From assembly GCA_017417215.1 (NCBI GenBank), contig JAFPZP010000050.1, forward strand, positions 1 to 64,000: 64,000 bases of DNA, in the 5' to 3' direction. Below, in pieces: positions 1 through 8,991 of this stretch (position 1 is its first letter; each line of letters starts with the position of its first letter). Source of the DNA: Candidatus Rifleibacteriota bacterium (GTDB lineage Bacteria > Muiribacteriota > Ozemobacteria > Ozemobacterales > Ozemobacteraceae). The notes beneath the pieces are model-generated. The model was not told the DNA's origin, ran no database searches, and was given only the letters and a program-made list of their open reading frames with translations. A program made the position numbers and the translations under genes.

Positions 1-41
1 ATAAGATATAAGATAGAAGATAGAAGATAGAAGAGGGAAGA
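1..41. repeat. Short AGATAGA-type tandem repeat at the window edge
   Basis: This is a purine-rich stretch built from repeats of AGATAGA/AGATATA. Bases 2-19 are an exact reverse complement of bases 22483-22500, in the gap between rsfS and rsmE. Two copies in opposite orientation suggest a dispersed intergenic repeat. The left end of this copy is cut by the window edge. No coding sense is seen. Confidence 0.5.
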
Positions 42-60
42 AGATGTTGTGCAAAAAGTG

Positions 61-85
61 CACCTCCTTTGTAGGGTGTTTTTTT
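61..85 (+). terminator. Possible intrinsic terminator of an upstream gene
   Basis: A short stem (CACC plus C after one bulged base, pairing with GGGTG) is followed by seven T. It would end a transcript coming from outside the window. The stem is short and bulged, so this is tentative. Confidence 0.3.
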
Positions 86-228
86 CACGGTGTACAGAAT
101 TTTGTTAAATTTTCTTAAGAAAAAAATCTAAAATCTTGACTATTTGGCTATTTTAATCTTATATATTTGCTGGCATATTTTATGCAATCATAAAGCAAAT
201 ATTGGTTTGCTAAAAATAGGAGATAATA

Positions 229-678
229 ATGATTTCGGAATTACTTCAGGATAGTTTCATTGATTTACATCTTGATGTTCCTGATAAAGCTGCTGCAATA
301 AATAAATTATCTGGAATGCTTTGCGGTTCAGGTCGTGTAAGCGATCAGAATCATTTTGTCAGTGCAGTTCTTGAAAGAGAAAAACTTGGGAGTACCGCAA
401 TAGGAGCAGGAATCGCAATACCTCATGCTCGTGCTAATACAGTAAATGAAGTTTCTATAGCTTTCGCACGTGCTTCACATGGTATAGATTTTAATTCTGT
501 TGATGGTGACCCTGTTAATTTGATTTTCTTGTTAGCTGCTCCTGTTGAATCTGGTAGCCTTTATTTGAAGCTTCTTGCTCGTATTTCACGCCTTCTTCGT
601 TATCAAGACCTTATTGATGATTTAAAGAAAGCTACAACTAAAGAAGAAGTTATAAAAATAATAGCTGCAAAAGAATAA
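229..678 (+). CDS. ptsN: PTS fructose-type EIIA / PtsN-like protein
   Basis: This 149-residue protein is a single PTS EIIA type-2 domain, about the usual length for PtsN (EIIANtr) or a free-standing fructose EIIA. The phosphorylation site is visible as IPHAR, with His66, after the typical GIAIPHA strand. In the family this His takes phosphate from HPr or NPr and either passes it to a sugar permease or works as a regulator. No EIIB/EIIC genes lie nearby, so a regulatory role is more likely. It has a clear ribosome site (GGAG) eight bases before the ATG. The next gene starts 90 bases later. The domain is certain; the regulatory role is inferred. Confidence 0.85.
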   Translation: MISELLQDSFIDLHLDVPDKAAAINKLSGMLCGSGRVSDQNHFVSAVLEREKLGSTAIGAGIAIPHARANTVNEVSIAFARASHGIDFNSVDGDPVNLIFLLAAPVESGSLYLKLLARISRLLRYQDLIDDLKKATTKEEVIKIIAAKE

Positions 679-768
679 TATAGTCTAATAAAGTCAAAGC
701 ACTATTTAATAAACTAATATATATATGTTGGCATAAAATGCTGACAGATAGGAAATATCGTATCAATT

Positions 769-1215
769 ATGGCAAATAACCGACAAGACGATTTGTCTTT
801 GCATATGCGAATACCTGCTGAAAAATGCTTTACAAATAACGCACTTCTTACTTTAGATGGCATTTGTGATCATTTTTGTTTTACCGAACCATCTAGAGAT
901 AGAATAAAGAAAGCATTGGAAATGGCTCTTAATGGTTCTATTGAGTTATCATACCAGAAAGAACCAGGCTTATTTGATTTGCAGATTTCTATTTACAAAA
1001 ATAAGCTGATGATTATGGTAGAAGATTATTTCCTAAATGATGATAAGAGTTCTGAATTAAAAACAAATGAAGATAGAGTCAGAAACATGTTAAGTCCAGT
1101 TGAAGAATTAACAGATGGCATGTCTTTTACTGGTAAATCAGGCAGAATAGGCTGTTATTCTATGTCCTTTGATGTTTCTTATATGGAAGAAAATAATGTT
1201 TCTGTACCCTCTTGA
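769..1215 (+). CDS. RsbW-like ATPase-fold protein (degenerate anti-sigma factor type)
   Basis: This 148-residue soluble protein resembles the GHKL ATPase fold of RsbW/SpoIIAB anti-sigma factors. The helix with E51, N55 and E59 (in EMALNGSIE) looks like the N-box that binds ATP and magnesium. The later VEDYF stretch sits where a G1 box is expected but lacks the usual glycines, so nucleotide binding may be weak. No anti-anti-sigma or sigma gene is adjacent. A GGAAA ribosome site lies upstream and a strong terminator follows. It may bind a partner protein rather than phosphorylate one. The family call is moderate and the function unknown. Confidence 0.55.
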   Translation: MANNRQDDLSLHMRIPAEKCFTNNALLTLDGICDHFCFTEPSRDRIKKALEMALNGSIELSYQKEPGLFDLQISIYKNKLMIMVEDYFLNDDKSSELKTNEDRVRNMLSPVEELTDGMSFTGKSGRIGCYSMSFDVSYMEENNVSVPS

Positions 1216-1258
1216 ACTCTAATTCCTGATGTACTAATCTATATATTCAGAAAATCAG

Positions 1259-1287
1259 AAACCCCGAATTGATTTTCGGGGTTTTTT
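1259..1287 (+). terminator. Intrinsic terminator
   Basis: A 10-bp perfect stem (AAACCCCGAA pairing with TTCGGGGTTT) with a six-base loop is followed by T residues. It ends the transcript of the RsbW-like gene. The next gene begins only about 25 bases later and must have its own promoter or depend on readthrough. Confidence 0.88.
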
Positions 1288-1311
1288 AGTTTTGGTAGAA
1301 AGCAGCCTAAA

Positions 1312-2928
1312 ATGGAAGTAAAGCCTAAGATATCAAGATATTTAATTCTTTTTGTTCTTTTGATTTTTACTATTTTAGCTATTGGTATATATGCTCTGCT
1401 TTCATCTGAAGAATTAACAAAATATGCTATTAATACGGCTATAGCTAACTTTATTCCCAATGAAAAAGCCAATCTTAAACTTGATAAAATTGAAGGCTGC
1501 TTATTGAGCGGAATTAAGATTGACAATATCGAAGTAAAGCATGTTAAACCTAATTTTGAAGCAAAAATAAAAGATTTTTATTTAAAACCATTATACGAAC
1601 AAGTTCTTAAAAAGGGAGCAGTTCATATTGTTGGCAGTGTTGGAAGCATTGAATGTAAGGGCACTCTTAAATTATCTCCTACTGTCGCTTCTGTTCCTGC
1701 CTTTATTGGAACTGAATGCTTTGCTGGATTACCCAATAATATACGAATAAAGAGCTTTGATATCAATAATATAAAGATTTTCCCTTGTGGAAATAGTGAC
1801 TTAGAGGTTTTATCTAATTCTGTGACTCTTAAGTCGGTTGAAGCTTCAGATAATCTTGATGTCAAAGCTGATGTTAAAGTGGATTGGAAAAGCAAACCCT
1901 TTGCTAAAGCTTTATTTGGCGGTGTTTATGACCAACGTCGAAATAAACTTAATGGTAATATCAAGTTAAATGTTGCTAAGCAGGTTGTTGTCTCGGAACT
2001 GACTTTGGCTAACGGGAAAAAAGGATTAGAGGTTAGCGGATATATAGCATCAGACACTATTATAGATCTTCAGCCTTTATCTCAATGGTTAGGAGGTTTC
2101 TGGCAGTTGGATTATCCTTATGCTTTAAGCGGTAAGCTATATTGCTATGGTTCCTGGCTCTATAACTCAGATATTGGATTCTTAGGCAACCTGAATGGAA
2201 GGTATGAAAAACTTGATATTTCTGTAATGGGTGTTTTTTTCAGTTTGTTGGAATTAAGTGGAGACTGGAAACTTTTTGACGGCAATCTAACTTTAAATGA
2301 TAAGGGAAGTCGTTTATTGGGATTTCCTGCTTCTTTAAATGGAAGTATTGAATCTGTAACTACGCCGACTCGCAAGTATAATATTTCTTTTGTTTCCAAT
2401 TCTCTACCATTAGATAAATTAACTGCCTCACTTCCTTGGATGCTTAAATACTCAAATGGTATTCCTGAATTAGGCGGATTAGCGAGTATTTCAATCAATC
2501 TAATGGGGAACAAACCTACTACAAATGCTAAAATAGAATTAGAAAACCTTTCTCAGGTTTCTAACTCAGCTTCAAAAATCAGTGGAAAAGCTTTGTATGT
2601 TATGCCTGAAACAGGGAGCGGAACTATTAACGCTAACTTTGAGGTATCTACTAATAACGGTCTGCCAGTATTCTTTAAAAGATTTTATAATAATTTTTAT
2701 TCCATTGAAAACAATAACAAGATAAAAAGTGGTTATAGATATTCTGTTAATGGTTCTTTTAATGATAAAGTAATTCTCAAAGGCAAGTTAAGTCTAGGTG
2801 AAGGGAAAAATTTTGAGACAAACGGTGAATTGCTTGATAATAAATTTAATATAGGTGTTATTACAAATGAAAATCGGGTCTACAAATGTTATTATGCAGA
2901 CCCGATAGACTTAATTCTTATGAGATAA
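1312..2928 (+). CDS. AsmA/TamB-like membrane-anchored protein
   Basis: This 538-residue protein has one N-terminal membrane segment (about residues 9-31). It is followed by the pattern LKLDKIEGCLLSGIKIDNIEV, which matches the start of AsmA/TamB proteins. The rest is rich in alternating beta strands, as in proteins that bridge the inner and outer membranes and carry lipids. It is much shorter than TamB. No partner barrel gene is adjacent. The stop codon touches the stop of the convergent next gene, and the last coding bases contain a 9-bp hairpin that may end the opposite transcript. The family assignment rests on pattern resemblance and is moderate. Confidence 0.55.
   Translation: MEVKPKISRYLILFVLLIFTILAIGIYALLSSEELTKYAINTAIANFIPNEKANLKLDKIEGCLLSGIKIDNIEVKHVKPNFEAKIKDFYLKPLYEQVLKKGAVHIVGSVGSIECKGTLKLSPTVASVPAFIGTECFAGLPNNIRIKSFDINNIKIFPCGNSDLEVLSNSVTLKSVEASDNLDVKADVKVDWKSKPFAKALFGGVYDQRRNKLNGNIKLNVAKQVVVSELTLANGKKGLEVSGYIASDTIIDLQPLSQWLGGFWQLDYPYALSGKLYCYGSWLYNSDIGFLGNLNGRYEKLDISVMGVFFSLLELSGDWKLFDGNLTLNDKGSRLLGFPASLNGSIESVTTPTRKYNISFVSNSLPLDKLTASLPWMLKYSNGIPELGGLASISINLMGNKPTTNAKIELENLSQVSNSASKISGKALYVMPETGSGTINANFEVSTNNGLPVFFKRFYNNFYSIENNNKIKSGYRYSVNGSFNDKVILKGKLSLGEGKNFETNGELLDNKFNIGVITNENRVYKCYYADPIDLILMR
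2873..2906 (-). terminator. Hairpin inside the 3' end of the AsmA-like gene; likely terminator for the convergent gene
   Basis: Nine bases (ATCGGGTCT, 2873-2881) pair perfectly with AGACCCGAT (2898-2906) across a 16-base loop. Read on the minus strand the stem is followed by TTTT, so it can end the transcript of the Big_5/SLH gene. It lies wholly inside the last codons of the plus-strand gene. Confidence 0.55.
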
Positions 2929-5709
2929 TCAGCTATTTAACTGTCGAACTTTGGTTTCAACCTGATTAAGATTTACGCCCTGACCCTGTAGGAAGGTTTC
3001 AAACCAGGCGGTATTGACACCATAAGATTTTAGTTCGTTTCTATATTCGATTATGAGTTGTTCAAGTTCAATCATATCTGCAACTCTTAGCTTTTTGGAG
3101 TTAGCATTTTGCATTGCCTTTAAGTTATTGAGTGCATTATTGATTGCGCTTGCAAATTCATATCTTGTGACATTATCAGTAAAGGTAAATGGATATGAAT
3201 TGAGAATTCCCTTATTGGTAATGTGTTTCATTGATTTGAAAGACCAGTGTTTTGAAGATACATAAGTAAATGATGAAGTAGATGTATTAGTTGCATTAGA
3301 TTTCTGAGCGGCTAATGCAGCACTTTGACCTGGAGTCATCTTTACTTTGCTATCTACGAGAGGAATATAAAAAGCTGAGTCTGCTTCTGCAGTCTTGGCA
3401 ATAGTCGGCATATATTGATTTCTTGTATCAGATGTAGTTGAGAATGTCCAAGAAAATCTCTGTGACAACTGTTCTCCAGATTTGCTTAATATTTTGTCGC
3501 TAACAATAACTTTATGTTCTGTTTTGGCTTCAAGAGGTCTTGAAGGTTCGAATATCGCTCTATTATTGCGTTTATCGTAAGTAACCTTACCGTCAACTCT
3601 TGTCTGATTAGCAAATACAGATATATTTATATTATTAACGGTCTTAGGATCACAGGGTTCTGAGAAGTGTATTGCAATTTTAGACTTTCTAGAAATGTTA
3701 TCTGAATTAAGACCAGGATAAATAGAAGCTACTTTAAAATTATTGAGAGCTTTTACTTCTTCTTTTACAGAAGTTCTAACAGTTCTGTCAGCCCTAGACA
3801 TATAGGGGTTGTTGGTATGTTCGTTCTGTGGCTGTTTATATGCCATAGTTTGGTTATAGTTGTTCTGAGCTGCTTTGTTGGAATTATTATACTGTGGTGC
3901 AACACTTGCTCTTGCATTATCAAAGCTTTCTAATTCCTGAGCTTCTCTTTGTGGACTAACATTTGCTGCAATACTCTGAGGAACTGTCATATTGGGAACA
4001 GCAGGAGCGCTTGTTGGAGTAGTGGTTGCAAACATAGAATTTATACCACTTTTAATTGGTCTACCGCTTAGGTCGGTAATTCCTTGGGTTACTATGACTC
4101 TATAGTTCTTTTCTGCTTCAAGTAAACCAATAGGTGTTAGTGTGGCCTGTTTATTGCCTTTGAAATAGTGAATCTTCGCGGGAACAGGACCAAAATCATC
4201 TTCTAGTCTGAAAGTAAATTCGTTCAGGGTTTCTGGTTTGATTTCTTCGCTGAATCCTATTGTAATTGGTTGAGCGAGATTAGTTACCTTTGAACCATTC
4301 TGTGGAGCTAATCCGATAAGCTTAACCTGTTCTGCAACTGGTGCTTGCTGCTGTAATTGCTGTTGGGCACGAGCAACCTGAAGCTGATTTACAGAATAGT
4401 TGGTCATGTTTGGTTTAAATGCTGTAGAATTTTGATTATCGAATGGATTTTCGATATTGGACTGCATTGCTTGGCCAACTGTTCCTAGGTTTTTATTGAG
4501 ATTCTGCTGCATAGCTGCATAGTTTTGTCTTGCATTCTGCTGATAGCCATTCAAAGCTTGATTAGCATTCTGCTGCATACCAGCTAAGTTTTGATTAATG
4601 TTCTGTTGATAACCATTCAAAGCCTGATTGGCATTCTGTTGCATAGCTGCATAGTTTTGGCTTGCATTCTGCTGATAGCCATTTAAAGCTTGATTGGCAT
4701 TCTGTTGCATAGCAGCCAAATTTTGATTGGCGTTCTGCTGATAACCATTCAAAGCCTGATTGATATTTTGCTGTCCCTGTTGATATAGGGCTTGTCCTTG
4801 CTGAAGACCATTGTTTATATTATTGGCTATTGCTGCTTTTGGTGCAGGACGTTCTTCCAATTCATACTGGCTTACTGCACTTTCTGAAGCATTATCAGAT
4901 AGTTTAAATGGAATCAGGGTCTTCTTTGCTAACTTTTTCCCTGAAGTTGAAGCAATAGTTTTATCAATGGTTATTGCATAAGAAGCATTAGCTTTTAAAG
5001 CATTGCGCGGACTGACTGTGATTGTTTTCATATCTTTTGACAATCTATAGTCAATACCTACAGGACGATTGTTTTCAAAAAGCTGAACTGGTGCAGATTT
5101 TAGAGAAGCGACATCCAAAGCTTCTGAAAAACTTACTTCCATTGGGGCATCAGAACGTATTGTTCCTATACCCATACTTGCATTTGTTAAAACTAAATTT
5201 TTATTTGAAGCATTTTGTTCTTGAGATGAAGGGGTATTAGCTTTAGAGATATTATTGGAATTGTTGTTTGTATTGTTATTGGTGGTGGCACTGCCTAAAT
5301 TGGCTGTCTGAAAACTCCAGACTTTTTCAGAGGTTCTGCCTAATCCATCATAGAATGAAACTTGAGCAGTATAGGTTTGCCCTTGATTCAAAGGCTTGCT
5401 AGCCTTAAACATTATCTGTCTGGCTGCAGGATTATAGAATAATTCCCCATTTACTGGTTCTGTACCATTAAATAGATTAAAACTAACATTCTGATAAAAA
5501 GACTGATTTAATGCTCCGCCAAACTCAACTGTCAATGGAGTTTCTGGCGAAATACCAACTGCCATATTGTCTGGAAAATGATTAACCACATTAATAGCAG
5601 TAGTTTCTGCTATATATTGTCCGTTACTTATTGCTGCATTGACTGGTGAACTGTGGCAAACGGCAGCTATTAGTGCACAGAGAAAAGCCGTTCTTATCCA
5701 ACGTTTCAT
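2929..5709 (-). CDS. Secreted Big_5 (SbsA Ig-like) protein with Gln/Asn repeats and C-terminal SLH domain
   Basis: This 926-residue exported protein has a signal peptide of about 25 residues. Four Ig-like domains of the SbsA/Big_5 type can be seen (around residues 45-135, 170-270, 455-560 and 680-785). They share strands such as PLTVEF, PITIGFSEE and KIAIHFSEP and end in WSF or similar. Residues 306-410 hold a 22-residue repeat (QQNANQALNGY-like) copied about four times. Residues 821-860 look like an SLH domain (HWSFKSM, GIL, VTRYEFA), followed by a helical coil. SLH domains fix proteins to the cell wall, and in some diderms link it to the outer membrane. A strong AGGAGG site precedes the ATG. 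The domains are fairly clear; the role is inferred. Confidence 0.75.
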   Translation of the reverse strand: MKRWIRTAFLCALIAAVCHSSPVNAAISNGQYIAETTAINVVNHFPDNMAVGISPETPLTVEFGGALNQSFYQNVSFNLFNGTEPVNGELFYNPAARQIMFKASKPLNQGQTYTAQVSFYDGLGRTSEKVWSFQTANLGSATTNNNTNNNSNNISKANTPSSQEQNASNKNLVLTNASMGIGTIRSDAPMEVSFSEALDVASLKSAPVQLFENNRPVGIDYRLSKDMKTITVSPRNALKANASYAITIDKTIASTSGKKLAKKTLIPFKLSDNASESAVSQYELEERPAPKAAIANNINNGLQQGQALYQQGQQNINQALNGYQQNANQNLAAMQQNANQALNGYQQNASQNYAAMQQNANQALNGYQQNINQNLAGMQQNANQALNGYQQNARQNYAAMQQNLNKNLGTVGQAMQSNIENPFDNQNSTAFKPNMTNYSVNQLQVARAQQQLQQQAPVAEQVKLIGLAPQNGSKVTNLAQPITIGFSEEIKPETLNEFTFRLEDDFGPVPAKIHYFKGNKQATLTPIGLLEAEKNYRVIVTQGITDLSGRPIKSGINSMFATTTPTSAPAVPNMTVPQSIAANVSPQREAQELESFDNARASVAPQYNNSNKAAQNNYNQTMAYKQPQNEHTNNPYMSRADRTVRTSVKEEVKALNNFKVASIYPGLNSDNISRKSKIAIHFSEPCDPKTVNNINISVFANQTRVDGKVTYDKRNNRAIFEPSRPLEAKTEHKVIVSDKILSKSGEQLSQRFSWTFSTTSDTRNQYMPTIAKTAEADSAFYIPLVDSKVKMTPGQSAALAAQKSNATNTSTSSFTYVSSKHWSFKSMKHITNKGILNSYPFTFTDNVTRYEFASAINNALNNLKAMQNANSKKLRVADMIELEQLIIEYRNELKSYGVNTAWFETFLQGQGVNLNQVETKVRQLNS
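4490..4795 (-). repeat. 66-bp coding tandem repeats (22-residue Gln/Asn units)
   Basis: About four to five imperfect 66-bp units lie inside the Big_5/SLH gene. Each encodes two 11-residue half units ending in LNGY or AAM. The units differ mostly at silent positions, so the protein repeat is being kept. A flexible or coiled linker between Ig-like domains is likely. Confidence 0.85.
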
Positions 5710-5873
5710 AGTTTACCTCCTAAAGCTTATACTCTTCATCTAAAATAATCGGCTAATAGGAGAATAAATTTACTTTTTTTTGTTTTTATTGAAGTATCTT
5801 ACCAATCATACCCTTAAAATATAATCTATAAGCTAAAATTAATAGGATTTTTCTTGGCTTAAAAGTTAAATGG

Positions 5874-5902
5874 TTGACAAATAATCAAGTAAATGTTATC
5901 TA
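5874..5902 (+). promoter_or_regulatory. Probable promoter of the V-ATPase operon
   Basis: A perfect -35 box (TTGACA, 5874-5879) is followed after 17 bases by TATCTA as a poor -10 box. It lies 44 bases before the first ATPase gene, in the 236-bp gap between divergent genes. The rest of the gap is AT-rich and shows no other gene. Confidence 0.5.
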
Positions 5903-5945
5903 CTCATGATTAAAATCGAAAGTTAGACCTAAGGAGAAATTAATA

Positions 5946-6536
5946 ATGGGAACGGATGTTGCCTCTTTTGCAAAACAACTCAGAGAAGATGGCATTGAAG
6001 CCGCTAAGGAAGAAGCTGCCAAAATTCTCGCCGATGCCCGCAAAGAAGCTGAAAAAATAGTCAATTCTGCAAAGTCTGATGCTGCTAAAGTTGAAAAAGA
6101 AGCTCAGACACGTATTTCTCAAAATCAGAGTTCTTCTGAATCTGAAATGCGTATGGTTGCTAGAGATATTATTATTGGTTTAAAGAAAAAGATAGAAGAA
6201 ATAGGAACAGCTCTCCTTAAAAATAAAGTTGCTGAATCTTTAGAAAATAAAGATGTTCTTAAGGTAGCTATTACTGAGCTATTAAAAAATCAACAAAATG
6301 GAAAGAATTGGGAAGTAACTTTAAGCGAAAAAGTAGCAAAACCATTAGCAGATACTGTTGTTGCTTTATTCAAAGAAAATGGTTCTACTGTAAAATTGGT
6401 TTCTGGCTTAAAGAAAGCTGGTTTTGAAGCTCATATTGATGGTGAAAATGAAGTATTTGAAGTTACAGATGAATCTTTAACTGAATCATTTAGAAAACTA
6501 CTTTCACCAGAACTTAAGAAATTACTAGAAGCTTAA
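5946..6536 (+). CDS. atpE: V-type ATPase subunit E
   Basis: This 196-residue protein has the long charged N-terminal helix of peripheral-stalk subunits. Residues 15-60 are rich in Ala, Glu and Lys (AAKEEAAKILADARKEAEK). A mixed C-terminal domain follows. In V/A-type ATPases subunit E links the catalytic head to the membrane part. Weak sequence resemblance is normal for this subunit, so its place as first gene of a complete V-ATPase operon carries much of the evidence. A GGAG ribosome site precedes the ATG. Confidence 0.8.
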   Translation: MGTDVASFAKQLREDGIEAAKEEAAKILADARKEAEKIVNSAKSDAAKVEKEAQTRISQNQSSSESEMRMVARDIIIGLKKKIEEIGTALLKNKVAESLENKDVLKVAITELLKNQQNGKNWEVTLSEKVAKPLADTVVALFKENGSTVKLVSGLKKAGFEAHIDGENEVFEVTDESLTESFRKLLSPELKKLLEA

Positions 6537-6556
6537 TTAAGAAAGCGGTTGGTATT

Positions 6557-7264
6557 GTGGCAAGTTTAGAATACTTATTGACTTTGTTGCCCTCTCTTCC
6601 CAATAATCTAGGCGATAAGGTCTCTATTGAAGAAGCATATAGACTAATTAAATTTGAAGATGATGCTCATCTTGATTATTTGGTCGATGTATTAAGTGCT
6701 GAAGACGAAATCATAAAATGTGGTTTACAATACTTTGTATTGAAGAATAAATCATATATTCCAGAATTACCACAAAGTTTGCCTTCAAATTTTCAAGAAG
6801 TTTTTTTAAGCTTTAATACAAAAACCGAATCTGAATGGATGACAGCAATTTATGCTGCTTGGCTGGATATGCTGACCAAAACCAGCAGACAGCTAGGTTC
6901 CTCAATATTGGCCAAGTGGGCCAAATGGGAATATTCTTTACGTATTAATTTAATGATTTATCGTTTAAAGACTGCTGGAATTGAATATGATGAATCAGAA
7001 TTGATTCCAGAATTTTTACGATATGATAATGAATACAATACTGATTATATAGTTGAAGCTTACAAGAAATGTTCTGAACCTATGAAAGCTGAAAAAACTA
7101 TTGATCAGTATAGATTAGATTTTATAAGAAGTTTGGCGATCAGTTATTCTTTTTCTGCTGATGAACTGATTGCTTATATGCTTGAATTGCGCATTTTCGC
7201 TCGTTATGCGCGCCTAGACCTTGAAAAAGGTCGCAAAATCCTACAGGAGGTGACAGCAATATGA
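6557..7264 (+). CDS. V-type ATPase-associated DUF2764 protein
   Basis: This mostly helical 235-residue protein sits between subunits E and A. In bacterial V-ATPase operons of the chlamydial/spirochaetal type this slot holds the DUF2764 family, thought to take the place of subunit C as part of the central stalk or its socket. The protein starts with GTG and has no good ribosome site, so it may depend on translation of the gene before it. It ends in an ATGA overlap with subunit A. No catalytic motif is seen. The family is recognised mainly from position and length. Confidence 0.65.
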   Translation: MASLEYLLTLLPSLPNNLGDKVSIEEAYRLIKFEDDAHLDYLVDVLSAEDEIIKCGLQYFVLKNKSYIPELPQSLPSNFQEVFLSFNTKTESEWMTAIYAAWLDMLTKTSRQLGSSILAKWAKWEYSLRINLMIYRLKTAGIEYDESELIPEFLRYDNEYNTDYIVEAYKKCSEPMKAEKTIDQYRLDFIRSLAISYSFSADELIAYMLELRIFARYARLDLEKGRKILQEVTAI

Positions 7265-8991
7265 GCTTAACCGGTAGAATTGTAACGGTTTACGGCAATA
7301 TGGTTACAGCAGAAGTTGATGGTTCTGTTTGCCAGAACGCGGTTGCTTATTGTCTGCGTTCCGACGGTGTAAAACTAATGTCGGAAATTATTAGAATTAG
7401 AGGAAACCTGATTGATATGCAGGTTTTTGAATTGACTCGTGGTCTTATGGTCGGCGATGTCGTCGAAGTTACTGACGATCTGCTTTCTGTTGAATTAGGC
7501 CCTGGTCTTATCGGAATGGTTTATGATGGTCTTCAGAACCCATTGGTTGAAATGGCAGCCAAGGTTGGTAATTTTCTTGAACCTGGTCACTATCTTAAAG
7601 CCTTAGATCGCAAAAAAGAATGGGATTTCACTCCTACAGCTAAGGTTGGAGATGTTTTAACAGCTGCTGAAAACCTGGGTTTTGTTAAAGAAAATATATT
7701 TGACCACAATATTATGGTTCCCTTTACTCTTCGCGGTGAATGGACTGTAAAGACTATTGCTCCTGCTGGCAAATATACTGTTGAACATGAAATTGCAACA
7801 TTAGAAAAAGACGGCGAAACTGTTTCTGTAAATATGATTCAGAAATGGCCCGTTCGTATGCCTCTTGGCATTTATAAAGAACGCTTGTTGCCGACTACTC
7901 CAATGGTTACAAAACAGAGAATTATCGATACTTTCTTCCCTGTAATGCTGGGCGGAACCTATTGTATTCCTGGACCTTTCGGAGCTGGCAAGACTGTTTT
8001 GCAGTCAAATACAAGCCGTTATGCTGATGTTGACCTTGTTATTATAGCAGCCTGCGGTGAACGTGCCGGTGAAGTTGTTGAAACTCTACGTGAATTCCCG
8101 CATTTGTCTGACCCAAGAACTGGCAGAACACTGATTGAAAGAACAATCATTATTTGTAATACTTCAAGTATGCCTGTTGCAGCTCGTGAATCTTCTGTTT
8201 ATACAGCAGTTACTCTGGGTGAATACTACAGACAGGTTGGCTTGAACGTTCTTCTCCTTGCTGACTCAACTTCTCGTTGGGCACAGGCTTTACGTGAAAT
8301 GTCAGGCCGCTTGGAAGAAATACCTGGTGAAGAAGCTTTCCCAGCATATCTCGAAAGCTCAATCGCTCGTTTCTATGAACGTGGCGGTATTGTCGAATTA
8401 AAGAATGGTAAAAAAGCTTCTCTTACTATTGGCGGAACAGTAAGCCCTGCTGGTGGTAACTTCGAAGAACCTGTTACTCAAGGTACCATTAAGGTTGTTG
8501 GAGCTTTCTTAGGTTTGTCATATGCCCGTTCTTATGCTAGACGTTTCCCCGCTATTGACCCTCTGGAATCATGGTCTAAATATAAGGGAATCATTGATAC
8601 TGAAAAAGTTGACTGGGCTCATGACTTCTTGAAACGTGGTAAAACAGTTAACGAAATGATGCAGGTTGTTGGTGAAGAAGGTACTTCTATTGAAGACTTC
8701 ATCGTTTACCTTAAATCTGAATTCTTAGATAACGTTTATTTGCAGCAGAACTCCTTCGACGAAGTTGACGCTGCCTGCCCAGTTGAAAGACAGAAATATC
8801 TGTTTGAATTAGTAACAAGCGTTTTGGCTCATGAATTTGCTTTTACAAGTAAAGCTGATGCTCGTGACACTTTCTTTACTCTTACTGATCAGGTTAGAAA
8901 CTGGAACTACACTCCATGGGGCAGTGAAAAGCTTGCCGAAATAGAAAAATCTATTAAAGAAACTCTTGCAGCTAAGGGGGCAGCTAAATGA
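7261..8991 (+). CDS. atpA: V-type ATPase catalytic subunit A
   Basis: This 576-residue protein is the ATP-hydrolysing subunit. The P-loop GPFGAGKT is at residues 238-245, and the sequence also shows [28 protein letters not shown] and the [12 protein letters not shown] motif of the family. The length is normal for bacterial A subunits and the non-homologous region (about residues 110-190) is present. The gene overlaps the stop of the DUF2764 gene by four bases and has a strong AGGAGGTGA ribosome site, so it should be made in larger amounts than its neighbours. It forms an A3B3 ring with the next gene product. Confidence 0.97.
   Translation: MSLTGRIVTVYGNMVTAEVDGSVCQNAVAYCLRSDGVKLMSEIIRIRGNLIDMQVFELTRGLMVGDVVEVTDDLLSVELGPGLIGMVYDGLQNPLVEMAAKVGNFLEPGHYLKALDRKKEWDFTPTAKVGDVLTAAENLGFVKENIFDHNIMVPFTLRGEWTVKTIAPAGKYTVEHEIATLEKDGETVSVNMIQKWPVRMPLGIYKERLLPTTPMVTKQRIIDTFFPVMLGGTYCIPGPFGAGKTVLQSNTSRYADVDLVIIAACGERAGEVVETLREFPHLSDPRTGRTLIERTIIICNTSSMPVAARESSVYTAVTLGEYYRQVGLNVLLLADSTSRWAQALREMSGRLEEIPGEEAFPAYLESSIARFYERGGIVELKNGKKASLTIGGTVSPAGGNFEEPVTQGTIKVVGAFLGLSYARSYARRFPAIDPLESWSKYKGIIDTEKVDWAHDFLKRGKTVNEMMQVVGEEGTSIEDFIVYLKSEFLDNVYLQQNSFDEVDAACPVERQKYLFELVTSVLAHEFAFTSKADARDTFFTLTDQVRNWNYTPWGSEKLAEIEKSIKETLAAKGAAK

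Noticed and set aside
1239-1526. Minus-strand open frame over the start of the AsmA-like gene
   Set aside because: It is the mirror of a well-supported plus-strand gene and crosses a terminator.
4490-4795. Regular 66-bp repeats that could look like a CRISPR array
   Set aside because: They lie within an open coding frame, have no unique spacers, and keep a protein pattern.
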